From contig JAGKQI010000047.1 of NCBI GenBank assembly GCA_018806915.1, positions 558,001-622,000 on the forward strand: a DNA stretch of 64,000 nucleotides, written 5' to 3'. The notes under the pieces are model-generated. The model did no database searches and was not told the DNA's origin. It was given only the letters and a program-made list of their open reading frames with translations. This stretch comes from Phytophthora colocasiae. Its lineage: Eukaryota > Oomycota > Peronosporomycetes > Peronosporales > Peronosporaceae. Below, in pieces: positions 12,274 to 23,216 of the stretch (the stretch's first letter is position 1; every line of letters begins with the position of its first letter). The position numbers were made by a program, and so were the translations under genes.

Positions 12274-14035
12274 TCATGATTCACTTGCTGCTGCTGAGGA
12301 TGCAGCTTGTAGTGCATGGTCGACGCTGGCGATATGAGCTAGAGTAGCTGCTTGGAGTTCGCGTACCGCAGCTAAGGACAGAGTCAAAGTTGTGTCTAGT
12401 TTATCTGCTTGCATCACGTTCCGCTCAGCATTTTGTTTACCATCGATGCCAGTGCTGCGGCGTCTCTCCAAGTCGCTATTCATCCCGAAACGCACGTTAA
12501 TCCGCTGAAGTTCTCGCGTGACAATTGCTTGAGCTTCTTGACGCTTTTCATGGCGTTGCATCCGCTTCTCTTGCGATGCAAAGGCCCAATCACCGAATTC
12601 CAGTGCTTGATAGATGTAGGTGCGGTTCCGTAGGGGTGTAGATGCTAAGGTGGTTTGACCCGAGCTGCCGTCGGGAAAGAAAAATGAACAGCATTCGCCA
12701 TCTCGTTCAACTTGAAGGATCGTGCGATCTGCGAATGCAACTCGAATTCGACCATCACGGAACGCACGAAAGCGGCCGTGCTCGTTTTCAACCTCCTCAA
12801 CAAGCTCAAGCGGATCAGGCTTCGATGGAGATGGCAGTGAGCTGCTCTGGTGTTGCAATTGAGCTTTGCATTTGAAAGCTTGGAGCACGTCATCGATGTG
12901 TTGGCACATCGAGGTGATGGAACTACTGGAGTTCATTGTATCAATGGTAGTGAGTGGTGGGACTGTGTCGCGTGTGAATCGTTGTTGCGGCCGTCCATCT
13001 GCATCGTACCACGTGAAAAAACCATCGCATCCGGTCAACAACGAACGTTCACTGGCCAACTGCACCTAAAGTAGTTTTCATGAATAACAATCACATCAAG
13101 TTAGAACAAGCAAATTGAAGAAGAATTCCCACTTTTACACGCACCACAATTTCTGGTAGTTGTCCAGGTGCTCTCCTTGATATAACCACGTCCGTGTCGT
13201 CTCCGATTGCCTCCGCAACAACTCGATTGTACAACAATTTCGACGGTAGAGTCGAAACCCGCAATATCTCCGCTAAAGACAGGCAATCCTCGCTGTCTCC
13301 ATCCATCGGAACACCGTCATTACTCGTAGCAATGACCGAGAATGCAGGTCGTGCTGCGAAAGCGCCATTCCCTGGTAACTCCGACACCCCACCCATTCCG
13401 TCACAGTCAATCTCCGTGTCCTGGCCTTTATCCCACGCCGCTTTTGCAGCCAACAACATTCGCACTGGAAGTTCAAAACCTTTCGGCGTTTGACCCACCG
13501 GGAATACACGACACAAGGTAGCATAGTGCGCATGACTGCTATTCTCCTCCACATCTTCTTCTGAGACCTTCACCTCCACAATATAAAATAGCTCCACGAG
13601 TTTCCCAGTGATATGCAGTCTCACTTTAGCAGCACCTTCTATCGACTGTATCTCGAAGCACTTGTCCTGGGCATTGAATAGGCTCGAAACCTTCGTTTTC
13701 CCCTCTGAAGCTGGCCATCTCGCTCGCAAGACGCGAATTCGGCGTTGACGCTGGACATTGCATGGTTCCATTAGCCGCACATGCACATACGGAGCCTGGT
13801 CTGCGAATCGGTTCCGTAGGTAGAGGATATCGAGTACCAATGGTCGATGGCTAGAGAGTGCAGTGGGCGTCAAGTGCCGCGTTCGCATCCCATCGGGTTG
13901 GATGTACGTGTATACGTGGCCTGACGGCTCGAGCACAACGGTGTGTGTCTCGTGTGTATTGCGCTGGTAGCAGCCGATAGCACTGCCATCTACCAGCACG
14001 ACGCAGCGGCAGCGTCGCGTTCCTCTTGGCAGCAT
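12274..14035 (-). CDS. C5orf34-like protein (2 exons)
   Basis: The predicted 564 aa protein has minus-strand exons 14035-13133 and 13065-12274, with a 67 bp GT-AG phase-0 intron (13066-13132). The layout matches animal C5orf34: an N-terminal beta-rich segment beginning VVLVDGSAIG and going on to PLVLDILYLRNRF, a middle strand-rich region, FFTWYDADG, a helix (IDDVLQAFKCKAQL), then the most conserved C-terminal block HGRFRAFRDGRIRVAFADRT followed by FFFPDGSSGQ and IYQALEFGDWAF. A last helical segment follows. I assign this from the order of these blocks. The human protein is not well characterised, so no reaction can be stated. It is convergent with the Sec66 gene (157 bp apart), and its start lies only 33 bp from the end of a MITE. 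ATG 14035 gives a short arginine/cysteine-rich lead. Confidence 0.65.
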
Positions 14036-14068
14036 TGTGCACGGTATGGAATTCTGTACTTACTGGTA

Positions 14069-14788
14069 AGGGAAATGGTCAATTAAGAGCCGATTGCCAA
14101 TTAAGAGCCATCCTCCATTTTGACCTATCATGCAGTGTTTTTGAGTTTTACCACCTCTTATTCGCTAATACGTCATAAGTACGAATACCTGCACATTTCT
14201 ATTCAAAAATATGGCGGAAAACCCTTAAAGTTTTAGCGCCACAACCATTCAATCTGTCAATTACGAAGACCAAAGGACGCCCGGACTATACGACTGTGGG
14301 TGGACGTTGGCTAACCCATGAAGTCCTGCAAGAACTTACAGTCAACCATGGTAACAGAAAAGAGAAAGCGACAACCCTTCTCCCCGAAGGGCCCTCAAGG
14401 CTCGAGCTGTCAGCACTTGAATTATAGCAGTGATCGGCCTTCACCTACAGTAATGTATATACTGGTATATTTAATATTAGAAACTGAATATTAAAAGATG
14501 GAGTAGCCCTATACCTCCAGCTGGCAAATTTTCAGAACGCGTTCTTCTTAGTGAAAGCAAGGTAAAAAGCGGCTCTTAATTGGCAAGACCGGCAAATTTG
14601 TGGGCTCCACAGCAACGCGTGCCTTGCTCGCGGTTTCATTCGCTCGCAGATGTAATAATCCTCAAAAAATCGTGGAGAGAATGCACTTTCTAGAACTGTG
14701 TTGCTTTTTACCCCTTTCAAAGTGGTTGCCGAGGAATGATCGAGAGCTTGCACCGATTCTGACACGGCTCTTAATTGACCATTTCCCT
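14069..14788. mobile_element. MITE with 23 bp TIRs and TA target duplication (Tc1/mariner type), 720 bp
   Basis: The termini are perfect 23 bp inverted repeats: 14069-14091 begins AGGGAAATGG and ends AAGAGCC, and 14766-14788 is its exact complement. TA flanks both ends (14067-14068 and 14789-14790), the target-site duplication of Tc1/mariner elements. A second inverted pair lies inside: 14094-14109 and 14571-14586 (TTGCCAATTAAGAGCC). CAATTAAGAGCC therefore occurs four times, two per end, as possible transposase-binding repeats. No transposase frame is present, so it is non-autonomous. It fills the divergent promoter between the C5orf34-like and amidohydrolase genes. Confidence 0.85.
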
Positions 14789-14854
14789 TACTTTTTGTAT
14801 TTAGTCACAAGTTTACCGTGTCAATCAGTGTTGAACTGAGGTGCATTGACAAGC

Positions 14855-16793
14855 ATGAGGGTTTTCGTGAACGGGAAGATCTGGCAATGGCAGGACATCA
14901 ATAGCTCTGTGGCGGGGGAGTTAGCGCAGTGGATGACGGTATCTGATGATGGTGTTATCGCCTCGGTAGGCTCCGGTACACCCCCTCCCGCCGACAACAC
15001 TGAAGACCTTCATGGGGCGCTAGTACTCCCTGGGCTGCACGACTCTCATATCCACGTGTCAATGGTGGGTGAGAGCGCTGAGTGGCTCAATCTCGCCGGC
15101 TGTCAGTCGTTCGAGGAGTTCGCTCAGCGACTAAAGCGATATGATGCCCAGTATCCGGACAAGGCTTGGATTGTGGGCATTGGCTGGGCACAGGACGAGC
15201 TCTCGAATTCTGCGCGGTATCCGAGCCGCCACGATATCGACGCTGTGATCAAGGATCGTCCCGTAATTCTTCATCGTGCGTGCTGGCACATTGCAGTTGT
15301 GAACACTAAGGCACTAGAGATCGCGGGGGTGGATTTAGATGCCAAGAGTCATAACGTGAAACATGGAGCCATCGACGTGGACGAAAGGGGGGCGACGGGC
15401 ATTTTGAGAGAAGATGTAAGCGTTGTGGATGAATTTATTGGGTTTTGTTGAGCTGAAGGCATTTTGTATTGATCCAGGCGGTGCAAATTGTGGAGAAGCA
15501 CGCGAACGAGCCTTCACTGGGTAAGTGAATAGACATGGAAGCAATATGGAGAAAGTGGGTACTGACTTTCATTATGAATAATGGCACTGTAGATCTGCGA
15601 GTAAAGTATTTTAAAAATGCTTTGGAAGGATGCGTACGATCGGGATTGACTTCAGTTCATACAAACGACGAAGATGCGTGGCGTGTGTATACCAAGCTGC
15701 AAGAAGAGGGAGGACTACCCGTTCGAGTGTTTTTAACGCCATCAATTTACGAGCTGGGTAAGCCTACAACGCCAAAGGCAGGTGCCTGTGATGGCCTTGT
15801 GTCGTGTCATCGCATGAAAATATTTAGTGACGGCAGCCTCGGAGCGGTACGAACCTTTTTATCGTGCAATGTTGTACAGTCATACACGGCTAACGCCACC
15901 AGCTATCACCCTTTGACGTCGACTAGGAAACAGCCGCGCTGCGTTCTCCATACAAAGGTACAAGTAACACAGGAATCCTCATGAACTCCGACGAGGAACT
16001 TGTCAAGAAAATCAGGGACGCTAGTGATGCTGGATATCGTGTGGAAATTCACGCAATTGGTAAGTTTTGGTACAATACTCGTTGAAATTCATTGTATGAC
16101 ATACACATGATGTCACCAGGCGATCGAGCAGCAGAGCAAGTGCTGATGGCGCTCAAGACAGCCAACGTGGGGCCACAGGAACGCCCGATACTCACGCACT
16201 GTCAGATTCTTGGTGAAGACTTGATCTCTCAAATGCACGAGCAGGGAGTCATTGGCAACATCCAACCTTCGTTTACTGTGACGGACGCAGCCTACGTGCG
16301 CAAACGCTTGCAAGATGATGTCATTCCGTTTTCGTACTGCTGGAAGCGCATGATGGATAGCGGTGTTGCTTGTGCTGGGGGGAGCGACGCACCCATCGAA
16401 ACGTGCAACCCATTTCAAGGCATCTACGACGCTATCTATCGCCGCAAACCCAACCAACCTCAAGATGTGTTTTTGCCGGAGGAACGACTTTCGTTCGTTG
16501 AGGCATTATCATTGTACACGAAAGGAGGCGCTTTTGCGGCGATGCAGGAAGGTACACTTGGACAGATCGCACCAGGGTTTCGTGCTGATTTCGTGGTGCT
16601 ACGCATGGATGTAAGTGAAGATCATGAGGCATTGGTGGATCCTGATCTCGTGGAGAGTGTGTTTGTAAACGGCAGAAAAACCTACCAATATGACCCATCA
16701 GCTGCAGTAAAGGCCGCGCAACACGACCTCAGCAACAGTCTGTTGCCTGGCAAGAATGGCCCCAGACGTGTGTGCCGCTGCTGTCGGCCATAG
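14855..16793 (+). CDS. Amidohydrolase-3 (YtcJ-like) metal-dependent hydrolase, 5 exons
   Basis: The predicted 554 aa protein has exons 14855-15415, 15478-15520, 15593-15846, 15927-16059 and 16120-16793, with GT-AG introns of 62, 72, 80 and 60 bp, all frame-consistent. Family marks are HDSHIHVSM (HxH metal site), GIGWAQDELSN, KIFSDGSLGAETAAL read across a splice, EIHAIGDRAAEQ (metal His), a THCQ segment and GGSDAPIETCNPFQGIYDAI (active-site Asp), then the DFVVL beta-strand of the composite domain. YtcJ-type enzymes hydrolyse C-N bonds in amides or formamides; the substrate here is unknown. The first real ATG is 14855; the apparent frame extension before it starts at TTG. The tail CRCCRP is unusual and could bind metal or be lipidated. 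The start is 66 bp from the MITE. Confidence 0.85.
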
Positions 16794-17060
16794 TTGCCCA
16801 TGGATTTTGAACAAGCTCGGGATGCTGATTGCAGTGGTGGGCCTTTTAAACGATATCTGAGCAGTCCAAATCCAAGTGACGAACGAAAACTGCATGAGAA
16901 GGTATTGAATCTCTTTTAAAGCCTTGAAGTTGTTCAGCGTTGTCATATTGGTACACTACTACTGTAGCGCTTCAAATGGATTATTCTGATTGGTCAATTT
17001 TACGTGGCGGGAAGTTTTTTCTTTTCTCTCTTTGGCGCCAATAAGTAAAGTATTGTGACA
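16794..17060. other. Spacer and promoter region of RPA3
   Basis: 267 bp between the amidohydrolase stop and the RPA3 ATG. The right third carries an inverted CCAAT (ATTGG, 16989-16993) and two E2F-like sites listed separately. The left part is probably amidohydrolase 3' UTR. Confidence 0.4.
17006..17038 (+). promoter_or_regulatory. Paired E2F/DP-like sites upstream of RPA3
   Basis: TTTGGCGC at 17031-17038 matches the E2F/DP consensus TTTSSCGC exactly and sits inside the palindrome TGGCGCCA. GGCGGGAAG at 17006-17014 is a one-mismatch site in the other orientation. They end 22 bp before the ATG of a DNA-replication gene, the usual class of E2F target. Confidence 0.45.
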
Positions 17061-17470
17061 ATGGACTTTGGTGGCGCTCCGACTGGCAACGCGACGTCTC
17101 CGCGTGTGAACAAGAAGACGATGGGCGCCTACGTAGGCCACACGGTTGCTCTTGTCGGTGCCGTAGAGAGTCACTCGCCCACTGGGGTCGTTCTTCGTAC
17201 CTCGGTAAGGTTTTTCTGTTCCTTTAGTAGGATGCGATGCAGGGACTAACTGTAGCTTGTGGTTGGTGTCAGGATGGAGAAATTGTGAATGTGACGATTA
17301 AACCTGGCAGTGACTACGGCAGCAAAGTGGTGGAGGTGATCGGTCGCGTGGTAGACACCGAGACCATCCAAGAGTTCAAGACGACGCTCTTTGGCGATAA
17401 CTTTGACCTGGACGTGTACGACCAATTCGTTCAGCTCTCGCAGAATAAGTACAAGCACTTGTTTGAGTAA
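17061..17470 (+). CDS. RPA3: Replication protein A 14 kDa subunit (2 exons)
   Basis: The predicted 113 aa protein has exons 17061-17204 and 17273-17470, with a 68 bp GT-AG intron containing GACTAAC as a likely branch point. It has the size and single OB-fold layout of RPA3: MGAYVGHTVALVGAVESHSPTG, a DGEIVNVTI segment after the splice, then KVVEVIGRVVDTETI, FGDNFDLDVYDQFVQLSQ and the C-terminal helix that packs in the RPA trimer. RPA binds single-stranded DNA during replication, repair and recombination; RPA3 holds the trimer together with RPA1 and RPA2. The ATG is taken at MDFGG; the codon two places upstream in frame is GTG, not ATG. Upstream E2F-like sites suggest S-phase expression. Confidence 0.85.
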
Positions 17471-17555
17471 CTTCAGACTCTGTTATGCAGAGGTTGAGGA
17501 ATATGGCAGTCATAAACCCAGAATATATAGATTTGCATGCCGTTTTGGCACGGCG

Positions 17556-18537
17556 TTATTCGTCTGTAGGTGGGTCTGAGGCTTCTTCTGCAAGGGCCTC
17601 TATAGGTGTGTCTTCCTTGTTGTCTCCAGCAGGCGGTATGTTGGCCCTTTGAAGAAAACCCTGAGCCAGCGGGAATGGAATTTTAGGTATCTGGATGTCG
17701 TTGATCTCTCGTTGCACAAAGTGCACGTGGTAATACGGCGTGTAAATGCACTTGTACAGCTGGAAATGGCGGTAGTACGAGTTCGTAATGTAGTCCACGA
17801 TGGCTGCTACTTCCTCTCGACTGAAGATACCCACGCTGACAATACGTTAACAGAAGATGTCATTTTGTCGCACTGATCTCTTATCTTACCTCTTCGGTGA
17901 TCGATTGACGCTGTGCGTGAGCAAAATTGACTGGAAAAACTCAAAGCTAGCTTTGAGGTTGGTGGTGCTGTCGTGCTCGAAGTCGCGTTTCATGAGCGTC
18001 TGGCAGATACCGAGGAATACTGACGTCTGGTTGAGCTGGAAGTGTCTCTGTCTGCAGAACGTAAAGTCTCCAAACGTTAAGGAAAACTTCGAGCTCTTTG
18101 ATCAAACTGAAGCATAAACACCACTACATTGGAACGGTTCAGCAATAAAGGATATGAGTAGTTATGCAAGTGGAAGTCCAGCAGGAAGCTTTGCTTCTCA
18201 TCTGCAAGATCCAACCCGAAAATCTCCGCTAGTGTGCTAACAGAATATAACACTAGTCAGCAATGAACTGCGCTGTCATACTTCACTATCTGCTGCTCAC
18301 TGCACCTTTTGCAGTCGTCCACCGAGTGCCGCGTAGCCAATTGCGATAGTTCGCGCTCGCTCGCGTGCTTCCACACGATCGCCTCCGTCTACAGTACAGA
18401 AAAGTGGTCCGTCAGCATTGCATGCTCATCCTGGCACCACGTCACCCCATCCAACGGCAATAATGCAATAGCAACGACAGGATGTTGCTTCATTGGTATG
18501 AGTTATGAGGCAAATGGACATCAGATGCTCTTACCAT
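17556..18537 (-). CDS. CFAP119: CFAP119 (CCDC189)-like flagellar protein, 5 exons including a U12 intron
   Basis: Minus-strand exons 18537-18535 (ATG only), 18388-18306, 18236-18156, 18060-17890 and 17835-17556 give about 205 aa. The pieces IVWKHASERELSQLATRHSV, LAEIFGLDLADEKQSFLLDF, NYSFCRQRHFQLNQTSVF, LTHSVNRSP and VDYITNSYYRHFQLYKCIYT follow the order of animal CFAP119: FGL, an LLLDLY segment, FCQER, HGVRRPPFS and YFRHFKLYKY. CFAP119 is a small axonemal protein linked to radial spokes and motile cilia. Introns are 146, 69, 95 and 54 bp. The 95 bp one (18061-18155) is AT-AC, minor-spliceosome type; the others are GT-AG. The C-terminal acidic tail (EALAEEASDPPTDE) extends past the family core. 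The start is the weakest part: the ATG would be the last codon of exon 1. No other upstream start splices in frame that I can find. Confidence 0.75.
18061..18155 (-). other. U12-type AT-AC intron
   Basis: On the minus strand the intron opens ATATCCTTT (18155-18147), the perfect minor-spliceosome donor. It contains TTCCTTAAC (18084-18076), the perfect U12 branch site, and ends TTTAC (18061 last). Splicing gives HNYSFCRQRHF in frame, matching the family. A nearer AC at GGAGAC would break the frame, so the TTTAC end is used. No GT-AG alternative keeps the frame. Confidence 0.85.
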
Positions 18538-18991
18538 TATCCAGTTCCAGTTCAAGTTGATATCTCTCGACGTCCTTTGGTGCTGTCGTACTTTATCGGA
18601 TCTCGTCTATGCAGCCATTCCGAAGAGTGGCTCTTAGGTAGCCAATCATCGTACGGCATCCGACGGGGACGAGAAGGCCAATCCTTAAAGTCAAGGCTAT
18701 CATTAACCTCCCAGGTTCACTACAATCAATAATTACGGACATAAGTCACCCATATCTCACTAAACCACGAAAACTGTCCCTCGCTTTAGCTTTCGACCTG
18801 GCTCTTTTTTCTGCCAATGGAAATGGCTCCCCCCTCTCCCTCTTACCCTGCACGGCATAGCGTGTGCCTGCCTGCTTCATCCGGACACTCACGTTGACCC
18901 CGGGGCGAGCAGAGACCTCCACCGAGAGCGCAGGGAAGAGCTTCCCCCCGCACCGGTCCAGTAGCCACGCACGGCGACCCCAAACAGCGAC
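18538..18991. promoter_or_regulatory. Divergent promoter between CFAP119 and the SAPS-like/PH gene
   Basis: 454 bp separate the two starts. The right part is a pyrimidine- and GC-rich 5' leader of the + strand gene. A minus-strand frame of 35 codons (MPYDDWLPKSH...) lies at about 18549-18675; it could be an unassigned upstream exon of CFAP119 but does not splice in frame to the next exon by GT-AG rules. Confidence 0.4.
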
Positions 18992-21900
18992 ATGGAGACG
19001 TCCACAGCGCCCATTGACGCCGCCAGTCGCCCCTGCAAGACGCCCTTAGCGCCCGAGGACGCGCCTGAGATTGTTGGCGAGCCTGTGACGCTAGAAGAGC
19101 TCGTGAAGCCCACGCACAGTGGGAGCAAGAGCAAGGAAGCATCCACGGAGGAAATGGTGGAGAAGGAGAATAACGAGACGGAGTCAGAGAACGAGGAGAC
19201 GTTGAAGGAGAACAATGAGGTTCTGAAAGAAGAAGAACCGCAGAAGGAAGAGACAGAGACTGTCACGGTGGAAACGGTAGTGACAGACTCGGTGGAGATT
19301 GTCGAAGAGACGACAGAAGAATTCACCCAAGACGGCGCGAATGAAACTTCCAGCGGTGGTAACGTGGCAGATACAGATGTGTTGATGGACTTGGCTGCCT
19401 ACGACGACGATGAGGATGATGATGAGTTCCATGAAGCTATTGAGGAAGGTATTGACATACTAGAGGATGGTGCAGTGAAGCCTGCTGTGCCCCCGACCAT
19501 GAGCTTCTCGGTGAACGAAATGGAGGTGATTACAAACCGGGGAGGACGCGCCGGCAGTTTGTCCAAGTTTCTAGACGACGCCGATACTTACCGCCGACGG
19601 TCATTACCGTCGTATCCAGATGACCAGCTGTTTGCTGGCTCCATGAGTCAGAAGAAGATGACCCTTACGGCCTTCTTGGATATGCAGATTGATCCAGTGC
19701 TGGAGATTCTCGAAGACACAGATTCAGACATACGTCTATGGCTTATGCAACCGGAGACGGTGAAGGAAGTACTCGCAGAGTTTGTCACTCCGCCTGTACT
19801 TAGCGGCGAGCCGCATGAGGAGTACGGATACTACAAGAAACATTTCCTATGCTCTGAGATTATCATGAAGCTGTACACGGGCGAGGAGGATTTGTATGAG
19901 TCTTTTTCATCCGACTCTAGCTCGGGCTCCACCGCCTCAACCGCTGTCTTTGGTTGCCAAGAGCAGGAGGACATTGACAAGTGGGAGCAGCTTTACTCGA
20001 TTTTCAAGAACCCCATTCCGCTGGATGAGATGCAGCTTCTTTTCTTCAGCAAGGCACTGGTGCGTCTTCACGATGGATTCTGCCTTGAGGAAGGATACGT
20101 TAACAATGTGCTCAAGCGGTTCTTGCCGATGGTCATTCCCCACCTATACTCGAACACTATCAAGTACATGCTTACGCTAATTCTGCAGAGCTACGAAAGC
20201 GTTCACCCGATTACTGGACGCAACGACGCTATGGAGATTACGGCACCGTTGCTTGCTGGTGCTACTCGTGTGAACCCTGCACAGCCGGAAAACCTGCCCC
20301 TTGTCGAGAACACAACAAATTTGATTGTCGACATGCTCCAGGCGAACCAGGCAGATCGGTTAGGTGCGTTCAGCCGTCGCGAAGGCGGCGTGTACCTTTC
20401 GAAGTACTTTGTGCGCGATCAGTTCGGCACAATCCGTGGCTTCGAATCGATGACTCACGGCTACCACAACTTCTTACAGTACATGCTGTTAGAAGAGATG
20501 TCGAAACAACCTGCTATCGTGGAGGAGCTCTTTAAGAACGCTTCGGATGAGCTTGCTATTATCCACGAGAAGGAGCTCACGGAAGTGTCTAGTGCACTTA
20601 ATGTTCATGTGGTAGGTGAACTACTCGTTCTATGCCAAAAACTCTTGAATGAGAGTGCCGAAAGTGACGACGACAACAACCAGACGCCTGAGATAGAGGC
20701 ACAGAACACTCAAATGTTTGGTTATTCCAGTTTCTCGTCGGAGCAGTACCCGAACTCACCACACGAAGGTGGGAGCGAAACTTCCATGTATAACCTGACG
20801 AGTTTGCCTCGAGGACACGCACTTTGGACATTCGTGCTTGGTGTTGCTCGGAAAACGTGCGGTTCTTTCGTGGCTCAGTTGAACAAGGGTTTACCTTCGT
20901 CTGTGGAGATTTCTCTGGCCAAGTACTTGAACAACCTTGTGTTGCTCAATGACGCTGGTGTAGATGAGGAGCTGCACAAGAGCGGTCTGATCCAAGCGTA
21001 TCTCTCCATCCTCGAGAAGCGCTCGTCTTTCGATATGCTTATCATTCACGTTGTCCCGGCAATTTCTTTTATTCTCCGTGATGCGGATGCTTCTCGAGCT
21101 AAAAACTGTCCACTGACCAAAGACCTCTTCGGTGTGGACATCAAGGTGCCCGAGAATATTATCAGTCTTCTTCTGCGTGCCAAGGTTGATATTCCGTCAC
21201 TGGACATCTACGCTGCAATTCTGCACGACGTGATTGATGAAGTGTTCACAAGCAAGGCGCCTTCGCAGAACAACGCGCAGGTTGTGTTCCATTGCAAGCG
21301 CAACCCTGTGTGGGCGAAACTGGCGGAGAAGACACGGTTTAGCAGTGGCTCCGAAAAGTCCGATTCAGCTCGTGGATCGGACGAGAGAAGAAGTTCCATT
21401 GGCGAGCAGGCGTCAAGGAGTGAGCGGAATTCGGCAGTGGAGCCCACTGCCACTGACGATGCGACAGCTGGGCCATTGCTTCACGATGAGCCAGTGGAGT
21501 CTGGAGAAGCTGCTTCGGAGCGTCTCCCATCACACAAGGTTAATGAGACAGAAGCCTCGACACCTGAAGTGGAAACATCATCAAGCACCGAGACACCCAC
21601 GGTTGCAGGCGATGACGCTGTGGAGAAGGATGAGGAACCTCAGGTGGATTCAAAGGAGAAGGGAGATAACCCTGATACACCTCCCGCTATTGTCACTGAT
21701 GCTGAAACGAAACCGACTTCGCCATCACCTACTTCCAAGGAGGAGTCGCCGAAGAAGTCTCCAAAGGAGAAGACGGAGGGTGGCAGAAGCAGCGAATCGA
21801 ACCGGAACAGCGAAGGTGACGGATCGCGCAAGTCGCACTACTTCAAGAATGTCCTCCAGTCGCCTGTGTTCAAATCGCCAATGCGCCTCGGGTCAGTTAT

Positions 21901-23216
21901 TAAGCCGCCGGTTGCCCCGCCGGCTCAGGACTCAAGCTCGTCGCAGTCGAACGGAGAAAACCAGCAGCGCAACTCATTTGGCTGGAATAGCGTGTTTAAA
22001 CGGCTACGGAAGTCGCTGGTGACGACACACAATGAGAAAACAGACAAGAAGGTGTTGGCGCTGAGCAACGAGGCGTATGCTTCACCGAATGTGGCTCCGC
22101 GTCAAACAGACGTGTTTGTTGTTGACACTTCCCGCGGCGAAGATATTACCACGTTCGTGAAACGTGATGCTGGTGTTGTGGTCACAGACGTCCCTGCAGC
22201 TTCGTCGAAGTCGTCTGAGTCAGCCATGAACGTGATCACGGCAGGTTACATGTACAAAAACAAATACCCGGAAACCGGACACAGAAATGTGTGGGAGCGA
22301 TACTACTTCGTTCTCAACCGCTCGGACGGTTCATTGAGCTACTACATCAGCGAGGCCCATGCAAAGGATCGTACGTTCGTCCGCGGTACATCGCGTCCGC
22401 TTACGGTGTCGGAAGGCCTCCCCATGCACGTAAATGGTCAGCACAGCGTTTTCGGATTCCAGATCAACACACAGGGTCATGGCGCGTTCATGGTTTTGGT
22501 GGACTCTATCGACACTCGTCTCACGTGGCTGACGGAGATCTTGGTATGCGTGTCGAACGCGAACCCGTCACCTCCGCTCCCGAAGCAACGACTTTCGCTG
22601 CTGCCTGACGATGCACCGAAGCAGCGCTTGTCCGCGACTACAAGCTCGATCAGTTCGCTAAAGTGCAACAAGGAGGAGATGAGGGAGTTGGTCGTGGAGT
22701 TCTACCGCAACCTGTTCGGCCCGAACCTCAAGTTTTCGTCGCCTCTGGATGCGCCCGCGTCTTTTTGGATGGAGGAGAAGATCGACCCCGTGTCGGATGG
22801 ATGCGTGCTGAGCTCGAACCTGCCAGACTGTGTGCCGTACTGGGGCGAGTTCCACGGCTACAAGCGACTGTGTGACTACTGGAAGATTCGTGACGAGACG
22901 GTGGAGCGTAGCAGTGGCCGCGTGCTTCGCATTTTGGTGGACGAGGACGAGGAGACTGCAGTGGTGATGACGTCCACTACGTTCCGCATCCTACGCAACA
23001 GCGAAATCGTGACGGAAGAGTCGTGCGACATCGTGAGCGTGAGCGGCGGCAGTATCGTGAGCATCCATTGCACTTTCGACTCGCACCGCATCGCACAAGC
23101 CTTCAAAAAGTAAGCCTGTCTGACTATGAGCTGTAAAATAACCCCTTTACTAACTTTGTGTGTTTGCTGCTGTGCCTCGTTTGTACCATTACAGGGAAGG
23201 CATCAGCGCGTCGTAG
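18992..23216 (+). CDS. Large SAPS-like/PH/NTF2-like multidomain protein (2 exons)
   Basis: The predicted 1379 aa protein has exons 18992-23109 and 23195-23216; the 85 bp intron (GTAAGC, TTACTAAC branch, TTACAG) replaces the apparent stop at 23113 and adds EGISAS. The first 170 residues are acidic, Glu/Thr-rich and low-complexity. Residues about 215-650 are alpha-helical, with FLDMQIDPVLEILEDTDSDI and FLPMVIPHLYSNTIKYMLTL, resembling the SAPS repeat of PP6/Sit4 regulatory subunits. About 780-1000 is disordered, Ser/Pro/Glu-rich. A PH domain spans about 1078-1189 (AGYMYKNKYPETG, RYYFVLNRSDGSLSYYI). About 1223-1375 resembles an NTF2/SnoaL-like fold (MRELVVEFYRNLFGP, YWGEFHGYKRLCDYWKI). The PH and C-terminal calls rest on pattern, and SAPS is weaker. 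A phosphatase scaffold at membranes would fit but is inferred. Confidence 0.7.

Noticed and set aside
18549..18705. Minus-strand frame with MPYDDWLPKSH as a first exon of CFAP119
   Set aside because: No GT donor before its stop gives a frame-consistent join to the next exon; kept only as a note.
21234..22022. 262-codon frame inside the SAPS-like gene
   Set aside because: It is an Arg/Ser-rich alternative frame of the real coding sequence.
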